The notes: generated from the sequence alone by a model not told the origin. A DNA stretch of 64,000 nucleotides from WTKG01 sp963735005 (GCA_963735005.1 CAVTJA010000006.1:124001-188000), one strand, 5' to 3'. Counted from the stretch's first letter, positions 35,404-43,680 are shown. Numbers and translations are program-made.

Positions 35404-37086
35404 CTACGCCTCGACGACCACCGGGATGATCATCGGCCGGCGGCGAAGCTTGGTGCCAACCCAGCGCCCGAGCGTGCGCCGCACCACCTGCTGGAGCTGG
35501 TGGTTGTCCACGGTGCCACCCTTGGCGGCCTCCTCGATCGCCTTGACGATCTGCGGGATGATCGGGTCGAACGCGCTGTCGTCCTCGGCGACGCCGCGCG
35601 CGTGAATCGTGGGCTGCGACACCACCTTGCCGGTGGTGGAGTCCACGACCACGAAGACGGACACGAAGCCCTCCTCCGACAGGATCACGCGGTCCTTGAG
35701 TTCGGCGTCGGTGAGCTCGCCGACGCTCGAGCCGTCCACGTACACGTAGTGGCATGGCACTTTGCCGACCACGGTGGCCTTGCCGTCCACGAGGTCGACG
35801 ACCACGCCGTCGTCGGCCAGGGCGATGTTGTCCATCGGCACGCCGGACTTGTGCGCCACCGCCGCGTTCGCGAGCAGGTGGCGCACCTCTCCGTGCACGG
35901 GCATCACGTTCTTTGGCTGGACGATGTTGTAGCAGTACAGCAGCTCGCCCGCGCTCGCGTGGCCGGACACGTGTACGCGCGCGTTGCCGCCGTGGATGAC
36001 GTCGGCGCCAAGCCTCAGCAGCCCGTTGATCACCCGGAACACCGCGTTCTCGTTACCCGGGATAAGGGACGACGCGAGCACCACTAGGTCGCCCGGCCCC
36101 ACCCTGACCTTGTAGTCAAGGTTGGCGATGCGGCTGAGCGCGGCCATCGGCTCGCCTTGGGAGCCGGTGCACATGAACACGACCTTGTCCTTGGGCAGGT
36201 CGTCGGCCTTCTTTGCGTCGATCAGGATGCCGTCGGGGATCTTGAGGAAGCCAAGCTCCGCCGCGATGCCCATGTTGCGCACCATCGACCGGCCGGCAAA
36301 GGCGACGCGGCGGCCGTGTTTGTGGGCGGCGTCGATCACCTGCTGGACGCGGTGCACGTGGCTGGCGAAGCTGGCGCACACGATGCGGCCGTTCGACTCG
36401 CCGAAGAGCTTCTCGAGCGTCGGCCCGATCTCGTTTTCGTGCATCGTGAAGCCGGGCACCTCGGCGTTCGTGGAGTCCACCATGAACAGGTCGACGCCCT
36501 CCTCGCCAAGGCGGGCGAACGCGCGCAGGTCGGTGACGCGGCCGTCGAGCGGCAACTGGTCCATCTTGAAGTCGCCGGTGTGGAGCACGTTGCCCGCGGG
36601 CGTTCGCACCATCACGGCCAGCGCGTCGGGGATCGAGTGGTTGACCGCGACGAACTCGAGGCCGAATTTGCCGATCTGCTCCTTCTGCCCCTCCTTGACG
36701 CGCAGCGTCAGCGGCTGAATGCGGTGCTCCTTGAGCTTGGCCTCGATGAACGCAAGCGTGAGCGTGGAGCCGATCAGCGGGATGTCCGCGCGCAGCCGCA
36801 GCAGGTACGGCACGGCGCCGATGTGGTCCTCGTGGCCGTGGGTGAGGACGATCGCCTCGACGTCGTCGAGACGATCCTTGATGTAGCTGAAGTCGGGAAG
36901 GATCAGGTCGACGCCGGGCTGCGTGTCCTCGGGGAACAGCACGCCACAGTCGATGATCAGTAGGCGGCCGTCGAATTCGAGGACGGCCATGTTGCGGCCA
37001 ACCTCTCCAAGGCCACCCAGGGCGACGACGCGGAGGGTTCCCTTCTGGAGCGGGGCCGGGGCGTCAAGCTCGGGGTGAAAGTGCAT
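35404..37086 (-). CDS. rnj: Ribonuclease J
   Basis: A 560-residue metallo-beta-lactamase/beta-CASP ribonuclease with 5' exonuclease and endonuclease activity. The zinc motif THGHEDHIG lies near residue 82 and a further motif is VLHTGDFKMDQ. The beta-CASP segment with CTGSQGEPMAALSRI and the later HVSGHAS are intact. Length is normal for the core protein, without the long N-terminal extension seen in some mycobacteria. It lies directly downstream of dapA with an 11-base gap, a conserved actinobacterial pair. Confidence 0.95.
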   Translation of the reverse strand: MHFHPELDAPAPLQKGTLRVVALGGLGEVGRNMAVLEFDGRLLIIDCGVLFPEDTQPGVDLILPDFSYIKDRLDDVEAIVLTHGHEDHIGAVPYLLRLRADIPLIGSTLTLAFIEAKLKEHRIQPLTLRVKEGQKEQIGKFGLEFVAVNHSIPDALAVMVRTPAGNVLHTGDFKMDQLPLDGRVTDLRAFARLGEEGVDLFMVDSTNAEVPGFTMHENEIGPTLEKLFGESNGRIVCASFASHVHRVQQVIDAAHKHGRRVAFAGRSMVRNMGIAAELGFLKIPDGILIDAKKADDLPKDKVVFMCTGSQGEPMAALSRIANLDYKVRVGPGDLVVLASSLIPGNENAVFRVINGLLRLGADVIHGGNARVHVSGHASAGELLYCYNIVQPKNVMPVHGEVRHLLANAAVAHKSGVPMDNIALADDGVVVDLVDGKATVVGKVPCHYVYVDGSSVGELTDAELKDRVILSEEGFVSVFVVVDSTTGKVVSQPTIHARGVAEDDSAFDPIIPQIVKAIEEAAKGGTVDNHQLQQVVRRTLGRWVGTKLRRRPMIIPVVVEA

Positions 37087-37097
37087 GTACTCGCTTC

Positions 37098-37991
37098 TTA
37101 GTTGAGGTAACCGGCGGCGCGGAGCGCGGCCGTGAGGTCTTCGTATTCGCGCGGGTTGGCCGCGAGCAGCGGCAGCCGCATGTGGCGGTTGTCGAGCACG
37201 CCAAGCGCTTGCATCGCGGCCTTCGCATTCATCGCGCCAGGGCCGTTGAAGATGGCGTCGTGCACGGGCATCAGGGCGTCATGGATGCGGTCAGCCTCTG
37301 CGGTGTCGCCCGCGTCGTGGGCCGCGATCATCGCCGCGATCTCGCGGGACGCGACGTGGGCGCTCACGGACACGACGCCGACGGCGCCCGCGCGCAGGAA
37401 CTCAAGCGTCAAGGGGTCGTCGCCGGAATACCACGCGAGGCCCGTGCGAGCGATGCGGTCCTTGGCGGCTGCGACGTCGCCCGTGGCGTCCTTGACGGCC
37501 ATCACGGTGTTGTGGCTTGCGATCTGGTCATAGGACTCGTCGGAGATCGCGAGTGCGGTGCGGCCCGGGATGTCGTAGATCATCACGGGCTTGTCGGTGG
37601 CCTCGATGATCGCGCTGAAGTGCGCGACCAGCCCCGCCTGAGACGTCTTCGAGTAGTAAGGCGTGAGGGCAAGGATGCCGTCCACGCCCGCCTCCGCCGC
37701 CTGCTCCGCCATGCGGACCGCGTGCGCGGTGTCGTTGGAGCCCGCGCCGGACAGGATCGACACATCCGCGCCGACTGCCTCGCGCACCGCGTGGATCAGC
37801 TCGACCTTCTCCGGCGCGTGGGTCGTGGGGGCCTCGCCGGTGGTGCCGCTCAGCACCAGGCCGTCGTTGCCTCGCTCCACCAGGAACTTCGCCAGCGTCT
37901 GGGCGGCGTCGAAGTCGATCTCGCCGTCCGGGCGCATGGGGGTCACCATGGCAGTAAGGACGGCGCCGAACGGGCGCTCCGGGCTGGTCAT
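37098..37991 (-). CDS. dapA: 4-hydroxy-tetrahydrodipicolinate synthase
   Basis: A 297-residue TIM-barrel lyase that condenses pyruvate with aspartate semialdehyde in lysine and DAP synthesis. The catalytic Tyr is in YDIPGRTAL and the Schiff-base Lys in VMAVKDATGD, and the TTGEAPT loop is present near residue 50. Length is standard. It is the promoter-proximal gene of the dapA-rnj pair. Confidence 0.95.
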   Translation of the reverse strand: MTSPERPFGAVLTAMVTPMRPDGEIDFDAAQTLAKFLVERGNDGLVLSGTTGEAPTTHAPEKVELIHAVREAVGADVSILSGAGSNDTAHAVRMAEQAAEAGVDGILALTPYYSKTSQAGLVAHFSAIIEATDKPVMIYDIPGRTALAISDESYDQIASHNTVMAVKDATGDVAAAKDRIARTGLAWYSGDDPLTLEFLRAGAVGVVSVSAHVASREIAAMIAAHDAGDTAEADRIHDALMPVHDAIFNGPGAMNAKAAMQALGVLDNRHMRLPLLAANPREYEDLTAALRAAGYLN

Positions 37992-38057
37992 GCCTGCAAG
38001 CCTACCGGCGGGGAGCCTCGCCAGCCTCCGATGACGCGGCGGCCTCCCCTCAAGCCA

Positions 38058-38747
38058 CTAGGCGACCGCATCCTCCGCATCGGGGTCGAACCAAGCGGTG
38101 ACCTGAACTGCTTCAGGGTTGCTGAACCCCTCCTGAACCGTCACCGGCACTCCGTCAACGTAGTAGACGACGACGGCCCAGCGAGTCTCGGAACTCACTT
38201 CTCCGAGCGTCGTGAACCACAAACGGTATTCTTTGTTTTCGCCCTCGCGAGCATCGGCGAGCTGCAACTCCCACTCCAGGTCGGCATCGTCCACAGCGAA
38301 TCCACTCGCGTCGCCGTGAATCGACACGAGATACGCGTCCGCAGGCACGTCCGGAATACCCGGGTACCAGTAGCCAGACGGCGGATTCGGAATCATCTCG
38401 GTCGCGCCGAGCGTGACGTAAAAGTGGTACGACTCCGTGAAGTCGAACTCCTCATTCCCGAGGTCCTCGCGCACAAGGGATGTCACGACTGGGTTCGGGT
38501 GCACCGCGGGAACTTCAGTGCCCGGAGTTTGCGACCGGTACGACGCTACCCATGCCACCGCTCCGTAGCCACCCGCCGCGAGCGCTGCAGCGGCAACCAC
38601 GACTCCAGCGCCCGTAGCGGCGCGGCGCATCGAGATCGATCGAACCAGTCGCCGGTGATGCACATCGGCGAAGGCCGAATGCGCCGCGAGTCCCGTGGCG
38701 CGCGCGTCAATCGCGGTTGAAAGGAGGTCTTGGAATGTGTCGGTCAT
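38058..38747 (-). CDS. Membrane protein coupled to ECF sigma factor (candidate anti-sigma)
   Basis: A 229-residue protein with a cytosolic N-terminus of about 40 residues, one transmembrane helix (about 42-66) and an exported C-terminal domain of about 160 residues. The start overlaps the sigma-factor stop by 4 bases, the usual arrangement for a sigma/anti-sigma pair. I see no zinc anti-sigma HxxxCxxC motif, so the anti-sigma role is inferred from layout only. The external domain is rich in Asp, Glu and Tyr and matches no family I recognise. Confidence 0.7.
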   Translation of the reverse strand: MTDTFQDLLSTAIDARATGLAAHSAFADVHHRRLVRSISMRRAATGAGVVVAAAALAAGGYGAVAWVASYRSQTPGTEVPAVHPNPVVTSLVREDLGNEEFDFTESYHFYVTLGATEMIPNPPSGYWYPGIPDVPADAYLVSIHGDASGFAVDDADLEWELQLADAREGENKEYRLWFTTLGEVSSETRWAVVVYYVDGVPVTVQEGFSNPEAVQVTAWFDPDAEDAVA

Positions 38748-39277
38748 GATCGTGCTCCTTTTGCGGATACAGCCGTGGTCTCAGGTGGTTCAAGCCCGAC
38801 TGCCTCGGGCAGGGCGGCGGCGAGCTTGTCGCGCGCGTTGCTGAGGTAGCGCTTAACGGTGCCGTCGGCAAGGCCAAGGTGTTGGGCAATCGCGGGCGTC
38901 GTCAGGTCGTCGTAATACCTCATGAGCACGCACGCCCGCTCCTGCGCGGACAGCGCGCGCATGGCGATCTCGACGTCGAGCGCGGCGTCGCGGTCCTGCG
39001 GTGCCGGCTCGGGATCGATGTCGCGGGCGACCGCCCGACGTGCTGCGGCAAGGCTGCGGTGCCGGTCGATCGCGAGCGTCTGCATGGTCCGGCGTACGTA
39101 CTGCTCCGCGGCGTTGGCGTGCTCAAATTTCCTGCCATGCGCAAACGCCTTGATGATCGCGTCGTGAAGGAGGTCCTCCGCGTCAGCGACGGAACTCGTC
39201 AGCATCACGCCGTACGCCAAAAGGCGTGGCGAGCGCTCGGCGACGAGCTCCTCGACTAGCGGCTTCCATGCGGTCAC
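38744..39277 (-). CDS. ECF-type RNA polymerase sigma factor (SigE family)
   Basis: A 177-residue sigma-70 factor with region 2 (DAEDLLHDAIIKAFAH, then VRRTMQTLAIDRHR for -10 contact) and region 4 (ALSAQERACVLMRYYDDLTTPAIAQHLGLADGTVKRYLSNAR). There is no region 3, as in ECF factors. Start GTG 39277 follows AAGGGG, and this ribosome site is partly inside a hairpin at 39287-39307. The membrane protein downstream is its likely partner. Confidence 0.9.
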   Translation of the reverse strand: MTAWKPLVEELVAERSPRLLAYGVMLTSSVADAEDLLHDAIIKAFAHGRKFEHANAAEQYVRRTMQTLAIDRHRSLAAARRAVARDIDPEPAPQDRDAALDVEIAMRALSAQERACVLMRYYDDLTTPAIAQHLGLADGTVKRYLSNARDKLAAALPEAVGLEPPETTAVSAKGARS

Positions 39278-39286
39278 GAGGGTGCC

Positions 39287-39307
39287 CCTTCATTCGTCTT
39301 ATGAAGG
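39287..39307 (-). promoter_or_regulatory. Hairpin overlapping the sigma-factor ribosome site
   Basis: Perfect 7-base inverted repeat CCTTCAT / ATGAAGG with a 7-base loop, ending 9 bases before the GTG start of the ECF sigma gene. In the transcript the ATGAAGG arm forms part of the AAGGGG ribosome site, so pairing would mask it. Confidence 0.5.
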
Positions 39308-39379
39308 AACTACGGTTCAGGAGGTGCATTTCGTTGCAGGCTGGCTGAGATTGGTTTCTCGCGGCGTGCCTACGGGCAC

Positions 39380-39540
39380 GTTCCCCGGTGCTAGCAGTGG
39401 TCGCCTGGGAGGGCGCGACCATGCGCGCGACGATGTCCGCGCCGTGCCCCGTGTCGCCGTCGGGAGCAGGCACCGCAAAAGTCCCCGCCATCTGGTCGAG
39501 AGCGGCTCGCCGAAGTACACAAGGCGACCAGTACCCGCGG
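39380..39540 (-). pseudogene. Remnant of a third lipoprotein paralogue
   Basis: Translated fragments match the lipoproteins at 40483 and 42306. LVYFGEPLS in one frame parallels LVYFGEPLT. In another frame, MAGTFAVPAPDGDTGHGADI and then VARMVAPSQA parallel the VPGNFSLPASATSTAHGDEI and VARMVAPAQA stretches of the 42306 gene. About 100 bases between these blocks are missing, the signal peptide is gone and the frame is broken. It lies directly downstream of a thyX remnant, the same order as the intact pair at 42306-43576. Confidence 0.75.
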
Positions 39541-39712
39541 GCGACCTCTCGGGCGACGCCTGCGTCGAGCATGCGCGGGTATGCGTCGTGGGCCTGGGTA
39601 CACGGCGCCTTGATCTCGGCCTCGACGAGCGCTTGCTGCTCCGTCGTGCCGTCCGCGACGGTGTACGCGCCGGGCTTACGCACCTGGACCGGCTTGCTCT
39701 GCAGACCCTGGG
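39541..39712 (-). pseudogene. Internal fragment of a second thyX
   Basis: The stretch aligns without gaps to bases 43077-43248 of the intact thyX, roughly four of five bases identical by eye. The residues VRKPGAYTVADGTTEQQALV and EAEIKAPCTQAHDAYPRMLD correspond to the same segments of ThyX. The FAD-binding RHR motif, the start and the C-terminal third are absent, so it cannot be functional. The frame is nevertheless still open here, which suggests fairly recent loss. Confidence 0.8.
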
Positions 39713-39742
39713 CGCCGTGCATCTGAAGACACCCAACGAAGG

Positions 39743-40489
39743 TTAGGGTCCACGTGTTTGAGCAATCATCGCGGCAATCGCCTGCGGACCCGCGTAGACG
39801 CCAGGTACATCGATATCGCAGCCAGCCCCGCCGAGCGTGATGGCGCGGAGCACGACCGATCCGCGTGAATCGATCGAGTAGACACCACCGCCGCTGTCCC
39901 CCTGGCAGGTATTGATCCGCATTCCTAGCGCCGGTACGAGGCACTCCACGGATGGTGGCACGAGGCCCTGTGCCCACGCCGCGCGAAGCACGGCATCGCA
40001 CGCACCATCGGCAGCGGGGACGAGACTTACGTGCTTTGCGACGCATGGGCGGGGAGTCAAGGTGGAGAGACGACCCCACCCGACGGCCACCACTGGCGGC
40101 GTCACGCTCACGACGCCGTTGCTTGGACCAATCGCACCTTCCAACGGGGCCTCAAGGTGCAGAAGGGTGAGTCCCCGCGCTTTGCCAACCCCCACCGTTG
40201 CCGCGGTCACGTGGGTCCGGGCGGAAACCGCGGCACTGCACAAATCGCGAGCCCCAACGTAGACATCTGGCAACGTATCGGCATCGATGCAATGGCTAGC
40301 CGTCACAACTTCCGTCGGCGAGACCAGAGCTCCAGCGCAGAAGGCGTTCGCCCACGCGTATTCGTTCGGCGCGCTCGCATTCACGAGAGCGACGTAGACC
40401 GTCATGGGTAGCGGCGGAGGCGGGTCGGGCGCAGATGCACTGGACGTAAGAACGACGACTACCCCAAGGATCGCCGCGCGAACTAACAC
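39743..40489 (-). CDS. Secreted trypsin-like (S1) protein with an unusual catalytic triad
   Basis: A 248-residue chymotrypsin-fold protein with an N-terminal signal segment. The catalytic His is in TASHC (residue 66) and the catalytic Ser in CQGDSGGG (Ser199). The block that normally reads D-I/V-A-L-L is here RGLTLLHL (about residue 107), so the usual catalytic Asp appears to be Gly. It may be inactive or use another acid. Paired cysteines suggest disulfides outside the cell. GTG start overlaps the lipoprotein stop upstream, making it the last gene of a three-gene coupled operon. Confidence 0.82.
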   Translation of the reverse strand: MLVRAAILGVVVVLTSSASAPDPPPPLPMTVYVALVNASAPNEYAWANAFCAGALVSPTEVVTASHCIDADTLPDVYVGARDLCSAAVSARTHVTAATVGVGKARGLTLLHLEAPLEGAIGPSNGVVSVTPPVVAVGWGRLSTLTPRPCVAKHVSLVPAADGACDAVLRAAWAQGLVPPSVECLVPALGMRINTCQGDSGGGVYSIDSRGSVVLRAITLGGAGCDIDVPGVYAGPQAIAAMIAQTRGP

Positions 40490-41025
40490 TTGGCGTTGCC
40501 AGGGCGCAGCGTGTAATCGACCAAGACTTCCTCGTGGTACCGCTGGCCATTGCTCGTGTATCGAATGTCGATGCGGTTTACAGTGGCATCGGCATCTGCA
40601 TCGTGCGGCTCGACGGTGAAGATGAGGTTTGCGGTCACGCCGCTATCGATCGCCGCAGCGTCTGCGGCGACGAGGCGCGCCATAACTGCGTCCTCAAACC
40701 CCGACCCGTCGGCTCCCGGGGGAATTGCGAAGGTTCCGAGAAGTTCGCCCCTGGCAGCACCCTCGGTGTCCCAACCAAACGACACCGAAGCGACGTTCGT
40801 GCCCCTGCCCGAGACGCCAGTGACACGCACTTCTCGGGAGCCGTCGTTCGTGATGGGTTCACCGAAGTACACCTGGCGATCAAAGCCTGCAGGCACGCAT
40901 ATCTCCACCGTGTGGGCCTCTGCCCGGGGACCCCGCAACGGGCCGTTCGCCGGCGTACACGATGACAATGCGAGCGCACCTGCGACGAACGCAAGTAGCC
41001 GCCATCGGGCTATTGTGTCGCGCAT
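40483..41025 (-). CDS. Lipoprotein A of a local paralogous family
   Basis: A 180-residue lipoprotein: lipobox LSSC with Cys23, then a beta-rich domain. It shares with the 42306 protein the segments ICVPAG, VYFGEPITN (LVYFGEPLTN there), NVASVSF (NLASVDF) and a C-terminal Cys as the very last residue, which could pair with the Cys of the ICVPAG motif. Start ATG 41025 overlaps the upstream stop as ATGA; earlier in-frame starts fall inside that gene. Function unknown. Expected to be displayed on the outer face of the membrane. Confidence 0.75.
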   Translation of the reverse strand: MRDTIARWRLLAFVAGALALSSCTPANGPLRGPRAEAHTVEICVPAGFDRQVYFGEPITNDGSREVRVTGVSGRGTNVASVSFGWDTEGAARGELLGTFAIPPGADGSGFEDAVMARLVAADAAAIDSGVTANLIFTVEPHDADADATVNRIDIRYTSNGQRYHEEVLVDYTLRPGNAKC

Positions 41026-42188
41026 CAGTTCTTCGCAACAATTTGGAAGGCGTTTGGCTGTGTCGCATAGTTTCCACTGCCACAGAGGTGCCCACCTGCC
41101 GTCGCAAACTTCACCACTAGTTTGCCCTTGGTGGACCACCCCGTTTGCGCCGAGAGTCCGACTCCATAGATGGTTACCGCGTTGCTCCACGTCACTTGCT
41201 TGTCCTGGTCCTTCGTAAACCCCGAGTCTTTCAGGTAGCGGATGCAGTAGTTCGCTGTAGGCGCGCTTACGCTGGCGAAACTCGTGCCACCAACCCACAA
41301 GTCAGAACGCACTTCGTAGTAGGAGGTCGTGGCATAGCCGTCGCCTGTTGACCATACGCACGAAACGAAGTACTTCCCATACCGGAATGCGGTGAGGGCC
41401 AACTTCGAGCCAGCTCCCTTGAGGGTCGGGAAGTCGACCGTCGCGGTGGAGCTCACCGACGAGGTCCCGCTGGCAGAAAAACCGGCAGTTGCCGACGAGA
41501 TCGAAGCTGCGACACCAAGTGCGGTCGATTGACCCGCAGAGTACTGGAAGTCTGCTGTCGCACCGGAGTTCGTCGAGAAGAGCCCGCCCACGGGGATCCA
41601 CTTGTTGCCCAGGTTCGCGACCTTGGTGGACGCGCACGACTTCTGCTGATAGTCCGAAACCGATGCACCGCCGGGTGCGACCGATGTCGCCGCGACGCTT
41701 CCAACCGAACCAATGGCACCCAAATCCACAAACGCCGTCGGTGACTCGTCGCTACCCGATTCGGCGTCGCGCGCAACACTGAATGATCGCGTGAACTCAG
41801 ATCGTCCGTTGTCGGCGGTAACCATGAGGTTCACCTCACCGTGCGTCGACGCGTAGTTTTCGAGATCGATGCCGTCGCCAACGACGACGTCGAAACTTCC
41901 GTTAGTCCCAACGACAGCAGTGCCGATGGGGTCGAGATTAATCCTCTCCCCGACTTGGAGGTGGGCGAGCGCCTCGTTCGCGGGCCAAGCAAAAACGACT
42001 ACGCTCTGAGGCACCCGCTCCCCGTTGTCTACCTCAATTCGGCCATGAGCATGCACCACCTGTGGTGCATTGGCACTCTCCTCACCAACCGGGGCTCCGC
42101 CCACAGACAGCGATACGAACGCCATCGCGACCAGACCAACAAACATGCGGTTCCGGCCCTTGCGAGAGGGCACACTTGACAGTTTCAT
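41025..42188 (-). CDS. Secreted Ser/Thr-rich protein of unknown function
   Basis: A 387-residue protein with a signal peptide (basic residues then a hydrophobic core, about residues 14-32). Residues 40-135 look like a beta-sandwich or carboxypeptidase-regulatory-like module. A C-terminal half of Ser/Gly/Thr-rich beta strands contains WIPVGGLFSTNSGATADFQY and four cysteines. Similar domains occur in other secreted actinobacterial proteins of unknown function. It is the first gene of the operon with lipoprotein A and the trypsin-like protein, so it may be their partner or substrate. That is inference from overlap only. Confidence 0.7.
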   Translation of the reverse strand: MKLSSVPSRKGRNRMFVGLVAMAFVSLSVGGAPVGEESANAPQVVHAHGRIEVDNGERVPQSVVVFAWPANEALAHLQVGERINLDPIGTAVVGTNGSFDVVVGDGIDLENYASTHGEVNLMVTADNGRSEFTRSFSVARDAESGSDESPTAFVDLGAIGSVGSVAATSVAPGGASVSDYQQKSCASTKVANLGNKWIPVGGLFSTNSGATADFQYSAGQSTALGVAASISSATAGFSASGTSSVSSTATVDFPTLKGAGSKLALTAFRYGKYFVSCVWSTGDGYATTSYYEVRSDLWVGGTSFASVSAPTANYCIRYLKDSGFTKDQDKQVTWSNAVTIYGVGLSAQTGWSTKGKLVVKFATAGGHLCGSGNYATQPNAFQIVAKN

Positions 42189-42305
42189 TTCGCCTCCGAC
42201 ACTTTAGTAGCGCCGGTCGACATGGCCGGTGAATCAGATGCTAGAGCGCCCGAACCTTGGCCCGCTAGTTGAGCTGCGCCCTCTCTTGTGGGGGCAGTTG
42301 GGCGG

Positions 42306-42854
42306 CTAGCACGTGTCCCCGGGGTGGAGCTGGTAGACGACGTGAATCGACTCCAGGTAGGTCTTGTCCCCGCTCGTGTACTCGACCTTGATCAGGGTGA
42401 CCTTGGCCGACGCGGAGCGGTCCTTCGCTGTCGGGGCCAGGATGAGCGTCGCCGCTGCACCGGGCTCGATCTCCGCCTGGGCCGGGGCCACCATTCGCGC
42501 GACGATCTCGTCTCCGTGCGCGGTAGACGTGGCGCTCGCCGGGAGGGAGAAATTGCCGGGCACCTGGTCGAGGGCAGGACCCTGGAGATCGACCGCGAAG
42601 TCGACACTGGCGAGGTTGTCGCCCGAGCCGTTCACGGCCGTGACCGTCACCGGCTGGTCCCCGCTGTTCGTGAGCGGCTCGCCAAAGTACACGAGGCGGT
42701 CCGCGCCTGCGGGCGCGCACACTTGCACTGAGCCCTTGCCCAGGCGCGGTCCCACCAACGGCCCTTCCGTCGCGGGCGCGGAGCACGCCGCGAGCGCCAG
42801 CCCGGCCACAAGCGCAACGACCGAGCCAGCCAGGCCCCGCCGCATCCTCGTCAC
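42306..42854 (-). CDS. Lipoprotein B, coupled to thyX
   Basis: A 182-residue lipoprotein with lipobox LAAC (Cys24 from the GTG start). The domain is paralogous to the 40483 protein: VCAPAG, LVYFGEPLTN, NLASVDF, VARMVAPAQA and a terminal Cys. I use GTG 42854, which overlaps the thyX stop as GTGA; ATG 42845 is an alternative that shortens the basic N-terminus by three residues. Why a lipoprotein is translationally coupled to thymidylate synthase is unclear. A decayed copy of the same gene pair lies at 39380-39712. Confidence 0.75.
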   Translation of the reverse strand: MTRMRRGLAGSVVALVAGLALAACSAPATEGPLVGPRLGKGSVQVCAPAGADRLVYFGEPLTNSGDQPVTVTAVNGSGDNLASVDFAVDLQGPALDQVPGNFSLPASATSTAHGDEIVARMVAPAQAEIEPGAAATLILAPTAKDRSASAKVTLIKVEYTSGDKTYLESIHVVYQLHPGDTC

Positions 42855-43576
42855 GGAGCCACGCGCCCGGCCTTGTTGAAGGCGTCGTAGGTCATGGGCA
42901 TGAGCTCGGCCCAGCCGGTCTCCATCTTCTCGGCGACCATCTCGATCTCGCGCTGGGGGAAGGACGGGAAATGCGTGCCCTCTCGCGTGGTGCGCAGGCT
43001 CAGGAAGTTCATGAGCGCCCGGGCGTTCATCGTGACGTACATGGACGAGTAGATGGTCACGGGCAGGACCGCACGCGCGACCTCGCGGGCGACGCCTGCG
43101 TCGAGCATGCGCAGGTAGGACTCGTACGCCTGCGTGCATGACGCCTTGATCTCGGCCTCCACCAGCGCGTGCTGCTCGGCGGTGCCGTCCTCGAACGTGT
43201 ACGCGCCGGGCTTGCCCACCTGTACGAGCTTGCGCTGCGGGCCGGGGAAGTAGAACGTGGGGCGCAGCTGGCGGTAGCGCCCCGACTCCTCGTTGTACGA
43301 CGCGATGCGGTGCCGCATGAACTCGCGGAACACGAAGATGGGCGCCTGCACGTACCACGTCATCGAGTTGTGCTCGAAGGGGCTGCCGTGGCGGTCGCGC
43401 ATCAGGTAATTGATGAGGCCCGCGGACTTGGTGGCGTCTGCGTTGACGTCCTCGAGCGACTGCTCGCCCTTGGTGGAGACGCGGGCGGCGAAGAGGACGT
43501 CGGCGTCGTTGGCGCTGGCGCGAACCAGCTCAACGGAGACGTCGGAACGGAATTCAATGGGGTCGGCTTCGGTCAC
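42851..43576 (-). CDS. thyX: Flavin-dependent thymidylate synthase
   Basis: A 241-residue FAD enzyme that makes dTMP from dUMP using methylene-tetrahydrofolate and NAD(P)H. The ThyX signature RHRIASYNEESGRY (RHRx7S type) is intact, as are the C-terminal segments LMNFLSLRTTREGTHFPSFP. Length is normal. It is divergent from the GNAT gene across 254 bases that contain a long inverted repeat. Confidence 0.95.
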   Translation of the reverse strand: MTEADPIEFRSDVSVELVRASANDADVLFAARVSTKGEQSLEDVNADATKSAGLINYLMRDRHGSPFEHNSMTWYVQAPIFVFREFMRHRIASYNEESGRYRQLRPTFYFPGPQRKLVQVGKPGAYTFEDGTAEQHALVEAEIKASCTQAYESYLRMLDAGVAREVARAVLPVTIYSSMYVTMNARALMNFLSLRTTREGTHFPSFPQREIEMVAEKMETGWAELMPMTYDAFNKAGRVAP

Positions 43577-43680
43577 GCCGCCAGCCTACTGGCGGGCTCG
43601 GACGGACGACGCTGGGCACGCCGGGCGCGGCGCGTCACGTGCCCAACCGTCCGCCTGCTGCCGACCCTGCTCAACTCCAG

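Noticed and set aside
39183..40079. A 298-codon minus-strand frame spanning the sigma promoter region, the thyX remnant and the protease gene
   Set aside because: It only exists because the thyX and lipoprotein remnants happen to stay open; its ends lie inside other genes in other frames and it has no ribosome site.
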